From assembly GCA_046565785.1 (NCBI GenBank), contig JBKHXZ010000074.1:1-33466 (forward strand): 33,466 nt of DNA, written 5' to 3'. This stretch comes from DATHWB01 sp046565785. Lineage in GTDB: Bacteria; Actinomycetota; Acidimicrobiia; Spongiisociales; ZC4RG35. Below, piece by piece: positions 8,763 through 14,918 of the stretch (the first letter of the stretch is position 1; each line of letters opens with the position of its first letter). The notes beneath the pieces are model-generated. The model searched no databases and was not told the origin of the DNA. It worked only from the letters and a program-made list of their open reading frames with translations. The position numbers and the translations under genes are program-made.

Positions 8763-9829
8763 AACGTGACCGCCACGGAGATGAGTTCGTCGTGACCGAG
8801 CAGCCCGGCGGTGGCCTGGATTGCCCGATTCGACTCGTCCAGCGGGAACTGGTGGCTGACCATGTCGTCGATGCGCGGGTCGCACTCCAGTTGTCGACAC
8901 GCCCAGGTGTATGCCTCGCTGGTGGCGCCGAGTGCACCCCGGATCGAGAGTTCCTTGGCGATGATGATGTCGGAGAACAATGCCTGCAGCGGGCGGTTTC
9001 CCTTGGTCGAAGCGAGGATCACCCGTCCGCCGGACCGCACGAGGTCGAAGCCGGTGTAGATCGCCTCGGGATCGTTGGAGGTGACGTCGATCACGACATC
9101 GGGACGCGTTCCGAGCGATCCGGCGACTGCCATGCCCAGGTCGTCGAGGTCGACGTTGACGGTGAGGTTCGCTCCGAGTCGATTAGCCAGATCGAGGCGG
9201 TCGGCGTCGTGATCGAGGCCGCTGATTCCGATCCAGCCGGCGCCGGCTGCTTGGGCGGCGAGCACGCACGACAGTCCCCGAGGTCCGGGTCCGAGGATGA
9301 GCACCGACTCGCCCGGTTGGAGGTCCGCCAGTTGCTGCACCCAGGTGTATCCGGAGGCCAGCGGGTGGGCGAAGGTGGCGACTTCGGCCTGGATGTCGTC
9401 GGTGATCGGGTGAACCACGGCGCGAGGGTCGAGATACACCCGCTCGGCCAGCCCTCCCCACAGGCCCGGACCCTCGGTCGACGGCAGTTGCCCGTACATG
9501 TTGAGAGGCCGGCGGGAAACACAAGAGGACAGACCGCTTTGACAAGCGGCACAATCGCCACAGCGGATCAGCGGCTCGACGAGTACCCGGGTTCCCACCT
9601 CGGGGAGGTCGCCGGCTCCTCGCGACGCGATCCGGCCGACGATCTGGCTGCCGGGGATCAGCGGGTAGATGAGGTTGCCGTTGTCGCCGCGCCACGCCTG
9701 CACTTCCAGGCCGGAGAGGCCAGTGGCTTCGACCGCCAGCCAGCCGCCTTTTTCGATCGTGCGACCGGGAAGCGAGGACGCGGTCAGCCGGCGGGGTTCG
9801 ACCAGCACCATCGCTTTCACATCCGTCAT
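8759..9829 (-). CDS. Zinc-type MDR alcohol dehydrogenase homologue with altered catalytic zinc site
   Basis: A 356-residue medium-chain dehydrogenase/reductase. A GroES-like half is followed by a Rossmann half with GPGPRGLSCVLAAQAAGA. Compared with zinc-dependent members the catalytic ligands are changed: GLSGLE (37-42) has Ser39 where Cys is expected, and PGSQ (59-62) has Ser61 and Gln62 where the His-Glu pair of GHE is expected. The structural zinc lobe still has four cysteines (90, 93, 96, 103), with one residue fewer between the last two than usual. It may therefore act as a zinc-independent reductase or in another reaction. The ATG is preceded by AGGGGGTG. It is translationally coupled to the MFS transporter downstream, suggesting a joint metabolite pathway. 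Confidence 0.8.
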   Translation of the reverse strand: MTDVKAMVLVEPRRLTASSLPGRTIEKGGWLAVEATGLSGLEVQAWRGDNGNLIYPLIPGSQIVGRIASRGAGDLPEVGTRVLVEPLIRCGDCAACQSGLSSCVSRRPLNMYGQLPSTEGPGLWGGLAERVYLDPRAVVHPITDDIQAEVATFAHPLASGYTWVQQLADLQPGESVLILGPGPRGLSCVLAAQAAGAGWIGISGLDHDADRLDLANRLGANLTVNVDLDDLGMAVAGSLGTRPDVVIDVTSNDPEAIYTGFDLVRSGGRVILASTKGNRPLQALFSDIIIAKELSIRGALGATSEAYTWACRQLECDPRIDDMVSHQFPLDESNRAIQATAGLLGHDELISVAVTF

Positions 9830-9876
9830 CGCACCCCCTGCGGCTCCAGGAGTATCGACCCTAGGTTTGTCGACGT

Positions 9877-11054
9877 TCAGTCGAGAAACTGGCGGAGCCG
9901 TTCGAGACCTTCGACCAGGTCCGCGTCGGACAGCGCGTAGGAGAGGCGGGCGTGACCGGGGGCACCGAAAGCCTCGCCGGGAACCAGGGCTACGTCAGCC
10001 CCGTCCAGGGCGGCTTCGCACAGGTCGATGCTCGACGCGAACCGGCCCGAGGCGATGATCTCCTCGAACGACGGAAAACAGTAGAAGGCGCCGCCCGGCT
10101 CTGCGCACGTCACGCCGTCCATCGACTCGAGCATCGCATGCATGGTTCGGCGTCGCCGGTCGAATGCCCGACGCATGTCCTCCACCGGCGCACTCGGACC
10201 GGTGAGCGCTGCCAACGCGGCGCGCTGGCTCACGTTGGCGACGTTGGATGTGGCGTGCGATTGCAGATTGGCCGCAGCGCGGATCACATCGGGAGGTCCC
10301 GCCATCCATCCCACCCGCCATCCGGTCATGGCGTAGGTCTTGGAAACCCCGTGGATGACGACCCACCGGTCACCGAGTTCGGGGGTGACCCCAGGCAGCG
10401 AGGTGAACCGAACCTCGCCGTAGACCAGATACTGATAGATGTCGTCGCTCAGTACCCAGATGTCGTGGGCGGCAGCCCATTCACCGAGCGCCCTGGTCTC
10501 GGCCGGGTCGTAGACCGCCCCGGTGGGGTTCGACGGCGAGACGAACATGATCGCCTTGGTGCGAGGCGTACGAGCTGCCTCCAGCTGTTCGACGGTCGCT
10601 TGAACCCGGCGGTCACCGAGGTGGGAACCACCACCGGGACGCCACCGGCCAGCTTCACCGCCTCCGGATAGGTCACCCAGTACGGGGCGGGAATGAGCAC
10701 CTCGTCACCCGGGTCGAGGAGGGCGGCCATCGTCTGGAACACTGCCTGCTTGCCTCCGTTGGTCACCAGCACCTGTGATGGGTCGATGTCCAACCCGTCG
10801 TCGGCCGACATCCGGGCGGCGATCGCCTCCCGGAGCTCGGGGAGACCGGCGTTGGCGGAATACCTGTGGTTCTTCGGGTCCCGGGCGGCCTGGAGCGCGG
10901 CCTCCACGATGTGGTTCGGTGTGGCGAAGTCGGGTTCGCCGGCACCGTAGGAGATCACCGGACGTCCGGCCGCGGCCAGCTCCTTGGCTCGGTTGCTGAT
11001 CCTCATGGTGGCCGACTCGGAGATCGCTCCGACCCGCTGTGAAACTCGCGACAT
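9877..11054 (-). pseudogene. Class I/II PLP aminotransferase (aspartate/prephenate type) with a one-base frameshift
   Basis: The N-terminal frame (from ATG 11054, with AGGACAGG upstream) encodes a fold-type I aminotransferase start with SYGAGEPDFATP and LVTNGGKQAVFQ, and reads normally to VPTSVTAGF. About 10597-10602 the frame changes. The continuation TVEQLEAARTPRTKAIMF, SPSNPTGAVY, the DDIYQYLVY block, the PLP-lysine motif SKTYAMTGWRVGW and the C terminus are in the next frame. Restoring one base would give a 392-residue protein of ordinary length. Everything else is intact, so either a recent single-base deletion or a sequencing error is likely. Without correction, translation ends about 50 residues after the shift. 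It lies just outside the left end of the IS110 element. Confidence 0.8.
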
Positions 11055-11102
11055 GGCCCTGTCCTTTTCGTCGATGGAGGGCAGGTTACGCCCAGTGGGA
11101 AG

Positions 11103-11136
11103 GCCCCCCTCTGCCTCGCTGCGCTCGGCTGTCTCC
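11103..11136 (-). repeat. REP-like palindromic unit, left part, split by the IS110 element
   Basis: Read on the minus strand this piece runs from the G tract of a hairpin arm through a variable short stem to AGGGGGGC, the same order as in the units at 12526-12591 and 31379-31443. Joined to 12406-12423 it rebuilds one whole unit with a C6/G6 stem around a GCGCAGC loop. Confidence 0.6.
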
Positions 11137-11151
11137 CCTCAGTGTGATGAT

Positions 11152-11320
11152 GGGGGTGCCGGCCGGGGGTTGGCTCTTGTCTCCCCTGCCCGCTTTCGGG
11201 TGTGGCTGTGTTGGGTGTTGCCGCTCCTGGCCGGTTTGGCGTGAGGAACCGGGCCGGTGTGGCTTGATAGGAGAGTGGCTCCCCCTCGACTGAGGTTTGC
11301 CCGCCGGTCCCGGTTCCTGA
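11152..11320 (+). ncRNA. Predicted IS110 bridge RNA with target- and donor-binding loops
   Basis: Two consecutive stem-closed internal loops are visible. Target loop: stem 11159-11169 with 11224-11234 (11 pairs, two G-U). Inside it TGTCTCCCCT (11178-11187) equals the left flank at 11130-11139, and GTGTTGGG (11208-11215) pairs with CCCAACGC of the right flank (12403-12410) with one G-U. Between them lies a CCCG/CGGG hairpin. Donor loop: stem 11244-11257 with 11304-11318 (14 pairs, one bulge). Inside it ATAGGAGAG (11267-11275) equals the right end of the element (12393-12401), and ACTGAGG (11289-11295) is the reverse complement of the left end CCTCAGT (11137-11143). Positions and orientations are those known for IS621-type bridge RNAs; the ends of the RNA are estimated. 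Confidence 0.75.
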
Positions 11321-11356
11321 CGCAGACCCCTGTCCGTGTTGAGGAAAGGAGCGAGG

Positions 11357-12391
11357 ATGATGGTGGTCATTGGGATCGACGCGCACAAGAAGACGCATAC
11401 GGCGGTGGCGGTGGACGAGGCGGGACGCCGGTTGGGGTCGGTGACGGTTCCGGCGACGAGTGAGGGTCATTTGAAGTTGGTGCGGTGGGCGGCCCGGTTC
11501 GAGCAGTGCCGGTGGGCGGTGGAGGATTGCCGGCATGTGACGGTGCGGTTGGAGCGGGATCTGCTGGCGGTGGGTCAGTGTGTGTCTCGGGTGCCGCCGG
11601 CGTTGACGGCCCGGACTCGGAAGATGGTGCGGGCTGCGGGGAAGTCTGATGAGATTGATGCTCTGGCGGTGGCACGGGCGGCGCTGGCGAATCCTGATCT
11701 ACCGATCGCAGTGTTGGATGGGCCGTCTCGGCAGCTTCGCCAGTTGGTGGATCATCGGGAACAGATGGTGGGGCATCGGACTGCGATGCAGAATCGGGTG
11801 CGCTGGTTCTTGCATGAGTTGGATCCGGAGTATCAGCCGGGGTCGTTGTCGTCGTTGGCTGGGGCTGACCGGGTGTTGGCGTGGCTGGCTGACGGCCGGC
11901 ATGATCCGCACACGGCGTCGTTGTGTGCCGAGCTGGTCACGTTGATCCGTCAGGCCACGGTCCGGATCAACCAGTTGAAATCCGAGATCACTCGGCGGGT
12001 GAAGAAGATTGCCCGGTTCTTGTTGGATCTGCGTGGGGTGGGACCGTTGACCGCTGCCAAGCTGATCGGGGAGATCGGGAATATCACCCGGTTCAAGAGC
12101 CGGGACGCGTTTGCCATGTGGGCTGGGTCGGCTCCGATACCTGCCTCCTCAGGGAACCAGAACGTGTACCGGTTGAACCGGGGCGGGAACCGGCAGGTCA
12201 ACGCCGCGTTGCATCGCATCGCGGTCACCCAGGCCCGGGACTATCCACCCGCCCAGGCGATCATCGCCCGGCACAGCGGCGACGGACGCACCAAGAAACA
12301 CGCCTACCGGGTTCTGAAGCGACGCCTCGCCAACGTGATCTACACCACCCTCGTCCAACACCAACAACACACCCAAACACGAGCCGCTTGA
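11357..12391 (+). CDS. IS110-family transposase (DEDD recombinase)
   Basis: A 344-residue protein with the two domains of the family: an N-terminal RuvC-like DEDD domain starting VIGIDAHKKTHTAVAVDE, with AVEDC and SDEIDALAVARAAL carrying further acidic residues, and a C-terminal Transposase_20 domain (LDLRGVGPLTAAKLIGEIG, then FAMWAGSAPIPASSG and LNRGGNRQVNAALHRIA with the catalytic Ser region). It moves the element as a circular intermediate, guided by the bridge RNA. ATG 11357 has GGAGCGAGG directly upstream; ATG 11360 is also possible. The stop codon is embedded in a TTGACA sequence at 12388-12393. Confidence 0.93.
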   Translation: MMVVIGIDAHKKTHTAVAVDEAGRRLGSVTVPATSEGHLKLVRWAARFEQCRWAVEDCRHVTVRLERDLLAVGQCVSRVPPALTARTRKMVRAAGKSDEIDALAVARAALANPDLPIAVLDGPSRQLRQLVDHREQMVGHRTAMQNRVRWFLHELDPEYQPGSLSSLAGADRVLAWLADGRHDPHTASLCAELVTLIRQATVRINQLKSEITRRVKKIARFLLDLRGVGPLTAAKLIGEIGNITRFKSRDAFAMWAGSAPIPASSGNQNVYRLNRGGNRQVNAALHRIAVTQARDYPPAQAIIARHSGDGRTKKHAYRVLKRRLANVIYTTLVQHQQHTQTRAA

Positions 12392-12393
12392 CA
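12388..12393 (+). promoter_or_regulatory. -35 box at the IS right end, active only in the circular element
   Basis: A perfect TTGACA overlaps the transposase stop. In the excised circle (right end joined to left end through the CC core) it would stand about 16 bases before TGTGAT (11143-11148) or about 19 before GATGAT (11146-11151), forming a promoter that fires into the bridge RNA and transposase. Such junction promoters are known in this family; here it is an inference from spacing. Confidence 0.5.
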
Positions 12394-12405
12394 TAGGAGA
12401 GACCC

Positions 12406-12423
12406 AACGCTGCGCTGGGGGGA
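12406..12423 (-). repeat. REP-like palindromic unit, right part, split by the IS110 element
   Basis: AACGCTGCGCTGGGGGG is the arm and loop that complete the unit begun at 11103-11136. On the minus strand it reads CCCCCCAGCGCAGCGTT, closely matching the minus-strand reading of 31517-31539. Confidence 0.6.
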
Positions 12424-12453
12424 GAGAATGTTGAGGATGTTCTCTCTGGCGCT

Positions 12454-12486
12454 GTCCCCCCGGAGCGAAGCCACGTTGGGGGGAGG
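12454..12486 (+). repeat. REP-like palindrome
   Basis: A C6 tract (12456-12461) and a G6 tract (12478-12483) flank an inner GCGAAGC (12465-12471). This is the same architecture as the neighbouring unit at 12526. The spacer 12424-12453 and the following 12487-12525 hold no gene. Confidence 0.6.
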
Positions 12487-12525
12487 CCGAGAGTCCTCAC
12501 CTCGTTTGGCGGGCTCCTACATCTC

Positions 12526-12591
12526 TGTCCCCCCAGTCGCGAAGCGACGTTGGGGGGACAGGCCCGCCTCTGGCGGGCCAGGGGGGCGGTC
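12526..12591 (+). repeat. REP-like unit: two hairpins followed by AGGGGGGCGGTC
   Basis: Hairpin 1 pairs TGTCCCCCCA (12526-12535) with TGGGGGGACA (12551-12560), then GTCGC with GCGAC around a GAA loop with a two-base bulge. Hairpin 2 pairs GGCCCGCC (12561-12568) with GGCGGGCC (12572-12579). AGGGGGGCGGTC ends the unit and recurs exactly at 31432-31443. It lies just after the holA stop, so it may also stop holA transcription. Confidence 0.7.
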
Positions 12592-12598
12592 ATCTCTT

Positions 12599-13573
12599 CT
12601 AGCGACCAGCCATCCAGCGGGACATCGCCACGGTGAGCCGTTCCATCGTCACCCGGTGGAGAGGCTCCGGAGCCGACTTGAGAATGCGATCGGCCCGCAC
12701 CAGAGCATCGATCGCCGAGCGCAGGCTGGAATCCTTCGTCTTAGCCCGATTCCGCCACAGATATTCGACCGACCGATCGTTGGCACGCGCTCCCATGTGC
12801 TGTCGGAACTCGTCGATGTCGGCTGACGAAAGAGCGAGCGCCCGGCGCCGGACCTCGCTCTCCAACGCACTCAGCAGCACCAGCGGATGCGTGTGGACGA
12901 GCAGGTCACCCAGGCGGCGGAGGGCCTCGCCCGAGTCTCCACGGGTCACCGCATCGGTGTACAGCCACGTCGGCTCGTTGGGTCGATTGCGAAACCGGTC
13001 CTTGATCATCTCTGCGGTGATCTTCTGACCTGCATCGGATAGCTGGTCGAGCGCCTGCCCGATCGACGCGGTGTCCGTCCCGAACCGCTGGACCAAGGCC
13101 TCGATCCCTTCGGCGTCGATGGCGAGACGTCGGGAACGGACCTCTTCGATCAGCCATTGCTGACTGTCGCGCTCACGCATCTTCTTGATCGTCACGACCT
13201 CGGCGCGTGCCTTCAGCACCTTGGCAAGCGCAGACGGCACGGATCCGGCGGCGACCACTGCCAAAGCGACCGCAGAGTCGTCCATCGCTTCGACGAGTTC
13301 GGCGAGAACCTTGGCTTCGTCAGCAGTCAGTTGCTGGGCGTCGACGATCTCCAACCCGGAGACGCCACCGAACAAGGAAGCGGACTGCAGTACCGGGATG
13401 GCAGGCTCGATTTCTGCCCGAACCGTCCCGGAGCCTTCCTCTCCCCCGCCACGTCCGGGAACGTCGATCCGGACGACCTCGTCGGTGTCGGCGAGGAACG
13501 CGCTGGCCTTGGCGAGCATCGCCAGGCGTTCGCCGGGACCGGCATTGGAAGGACCGGAGACGTGAAGGATCAC
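12599..13573 (-). CDS. holA: DNA polymerase III subunit delta
   Basis: A 324-residue protein that fits actinobacterial HolA, the clamp-loader subunit that opens the beta clamp. The N-terminal domain I is weakly conserved, with a region like SASLFGGVSGLEIVDAQQL (about residues 65-83) matching the family's (p)lF...rlvvv. Then come the domain II helices (IEALVQRFGTDTASIGQALDQL, the typical ligand of the clamp loader) and domain III (EALRRLGDLLVHTHPLVLLSAL). Location next to comEA-comEC supports the call, as this order is common in actinobacteria. The GTG start lies 6 bases after a TACGCT box, suggesting leaderless mRNA. The rpsT often found nearby is not present; repeats and an IS follow instead. 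Confidence 0.85.
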   Translation of the reverse strand: MILHVSGPSNAGPGERLAMLAKASAFLADTDEVVRIDVPGRGGGEEGSGTVRAEIEPAIPVLQSASLFGGVSGLEIVDAQQLTADEAKVLAELVEAMDDSAVALAVVAAGSVPSALAKVLKARAEVVTIKKMRERDSQQWLIEEVRSRRLAIDAEGIEALVQRFGTDTASIGQALDQLSDAGQKITAEMIKDRFRNRPNEPTWLYTDAVTRGDSGEALRRLGDLLVHTHPLVLLSALESEVRRRALALSSADIDEFRQHMGARANDRSVEYLWRNRAKTKDSSLRSAIDALVRADRILKSAPEPLHRVTMERLTVAMSRWMAGR

Positions 13574-13579
13574 CTGGCG

Positions 13580-13585
13580 AGCGTA
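13580..13585 (-). promoter_or_regulatory. -10 box TACGCT for leaderless holA mRNA
   Basis: TACGCT is 6 bases upstream of the GTG, the distance expected if transcription starts at the start codon. The same hexamer stands 7 bases before the PAC2 gene. Confidence 0.5.
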
Positions 13586-13601
13586 CCGCTCGGATGTGAC
13601 G

Positions 13602-14087
13602 TCACGGCCCGACGAGCAGCGACCCGCCGAACTCGGTCACACCGTCCGGAAGGGACAGGGCGATCCGCTCTTCGGCGGTCTCCCCGGCGTCGATTCTCCC
13701 GATGTCTACCGGGACTCGCACACCGACGACGTCGATCTCGACAGTCCCGTACCAGTCGTTGGGAGACTCATTGGAAACCGACACGATCACGTCGATGTCG
13801 CCTGTTTCCGACGGGCCAGCGCCGATCTGTACGGCCAGTCCCCCGCAGAGTGTTGGATCTTCGTCGGCGGTGATGACCGACGAACCGGTCACGATCGGCT
13901 CCTCGTCTTCGAGAAGCACCACCTGGAAGGGGGTGTCGACCCGCTCGGTGCACGACAACACATGGGTGAGTCCGCGCAGTGTCGACTGCGTCACCGGGAT
14001 CAGGAAGACCACGAAGAGGGCCACCAGGGCGAGACGACTCCGAACGAGGGCGGGCATGGGCGCAGTGTCGGCGTCCGCGTGATCCAT
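13602..14087 (-). CDS. Small membrane-anchored protein of unknown function
   Basis: A 161-residue protein I do not recognise. It has one membrane segment near the N terminus (about 18-37) and then an extracytoplasmic part rich in Val, Asp and Gly with predicted beta strands and two cysteines. The C-terminal half (GDIDVIVSVSNESPNDW, VEIDVVGVRVPVDIG, GETAEERIALSLPDG) resembles a single immunoglobulin-like or transthyretin-like sandwich. It lies 28 bases upstream of holA on the same strand. ATG 14087 is chosen; ATG 14057 just before the membrane segment is an alternative. Confidence 0.6.
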   Translation of the reverse strand: MDHADADTAPMPALVRSRLALVALFVVFLIPVTQSTLRGLTHVLSCTERVDTPFQVVLLEDEEPIVTGSSVITADEDPTLCGGLAVQIGAGPSETGDIDVIVSVSNESPNDWYGTVEIDVVGVRVPVDIGRIDAGETAEERIALSLPDGVTEFGGSLLVGP

Positions 14088-14108
14088 GTCAACGACCGAT
14101 CCGGCGCG

Positions 14109-14114
14109 TACACT
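14109..14114 (+). promoter_or_regulatory. Candidate -10 box (TACACT)
   Basis: TACACT ends 9 bases before the ATG at 14124, where no Shine-Dalgarno is present; a leaderless or near-leaderless transcript is likely. Confidence 0.4.
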
Positions 14115-14123
14115 CGCTGGCCG

Positions 14124-14918
14124 ATGGCATCACCACGAACCATGAGCCTGCGCCGCGCACGCGACATCACTCTTCTCGTCGGCCTTCTGATCATCGGATT
14201 GGTCGTGCTGACGATGGTCCTGCGAGAAGTCGACCCGGTGGAGATCACCGCGACCGTGGCGTTCGCCCCCGTGTTCGTGGCGTTTCTGTTCTTCGGGTGG
14301 AAGGCGGGGCTCCTGACCGGTGCTCTCGCCGCGGCGGGATACGTGGCCATGCGGTGGAGCGCCCTCGCCGTCGTCGGGATCGGCCCGCTTTTCGGAACGC
14401 TGGCATCCCGGGTCATCGGCTATCTGGTGTTCGGCGGGATCGGCGGATGGGCGGCCGAGCAGCTGCAGGCCGCCATCGACAAGCTCGAACTGCACGACGA
14501 AATCGACGACGCCACCGGACTCGGCAACGCCCGGGCGGCATTGGCGGCCCTCGACACGGAGCGAGCACGGGCAGTGCGCTACGAGAAGATCGTGTCGGTG
14601 GTCGAGTGCCGTTTCGAGCTTCCCGCCGGTGTCGGCGAGAAGATCGTGGCTTCCACGCTCCGCCAACTCGGGGCAGCCATCGCACACGGCGTCCGGTCGT
14701 CCGACCGTGTCGCCCACATCGACGACGGGGACGGCGCGCACCGGCTGATCATGGTTCTTCCCGAGACCGGGGGGATCGGAGCACAGACGGTGGCGAACAA
14801 CCTCGACCGTGAGGTCCGTGCTCGGATCGGCACCGCAACCCAGGTACGGGTGGCGACCATCCCTGGGGACGAGGCCATCGTCGACGACCTGATCCGGTCA
14901 CTCGAGTCAGCCGCGTAG
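14124..14918 (+). CDS. Membrane protein with degenerate GGDEF domain
   Basis: A 264-residue protein. Four or so membrane segments (about 14-110) are followed by a short helical linker and a cytoplasmic domain starting DDATGLGNARAAL (128-140), the family's D.LTGLpNRra block. ERARAVRYEKIVSVVECRFE follows (usual RA.RygrplsllllD), then VRSSDRVAHIDDGDGAHRLIMVLPE, where the normal RyGGDEFavlLp should be. The GGDEF signature is DGDGA, and the Mg/GTP-binding Asp after strand 1 is Glu/Arg. Diguanylate cyclase activity is therefore unlikely; it may bind a nucleotide or act as a signalling scaffold. ATG 14142 is an alternative start. Its end overlaps the convergent comEC by 12 bases. Confidence 0.65.
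   Translation: MASPRTMSLRRARDITLLVGLLIIGLVVLTMVLREVDPVEITATVAFAPVFVAFLFFGWKAGLLTGALAAAGYVAMRWSALAVVGIGPLFGTLASRVIGYLVFGGIGGWAAEQLQAAIDKLELHDEIDDATGLGNARAALAALDTERARAVRYEKIVSVVECRFELPAGVGEKIVASTLRQLGAAIAHGVRSSDRVAHIDDGDGAHRLIMVLPETGGIGAQTVANNLDREVRARIGTATQVRVATIPGDEAIVDDLIRSLESAA

Larger units (their letters stand above)
11137..12405 (+). mobile_element. IS110-family insertion sequence, complete, about 1.27 kb
   Basis: It contains one DEDD transposase gene with a long left non-coding end (about 220 bases) and a very short right end (about 14 bases after the stop), the layout of the IS110 subgroup. There are no terminal inverted repeats, as expected. The borders were set from two facts: the flanks rejoin into a copy of a local palindromic repeat, and both borders share a CC core. 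They may be off by one or two bases because they lie in C tracts (11135-11138 and 12403-12405). The transposase frame and the left-end RNA are intact, so it could be active. Confidence 0.8.

Noticed and set aside
11137..12405. Terminal inverted repeats or target duplication of the IS
   Set aside because: None beyond the shared CC; IS110 elements normally lack both.
12400..12600. A CRISPR array from the repeated palindromes
   Set aside because: Units differ in sequence, orientation and spacing; they are REP-like hairpins and no cas gene is present.
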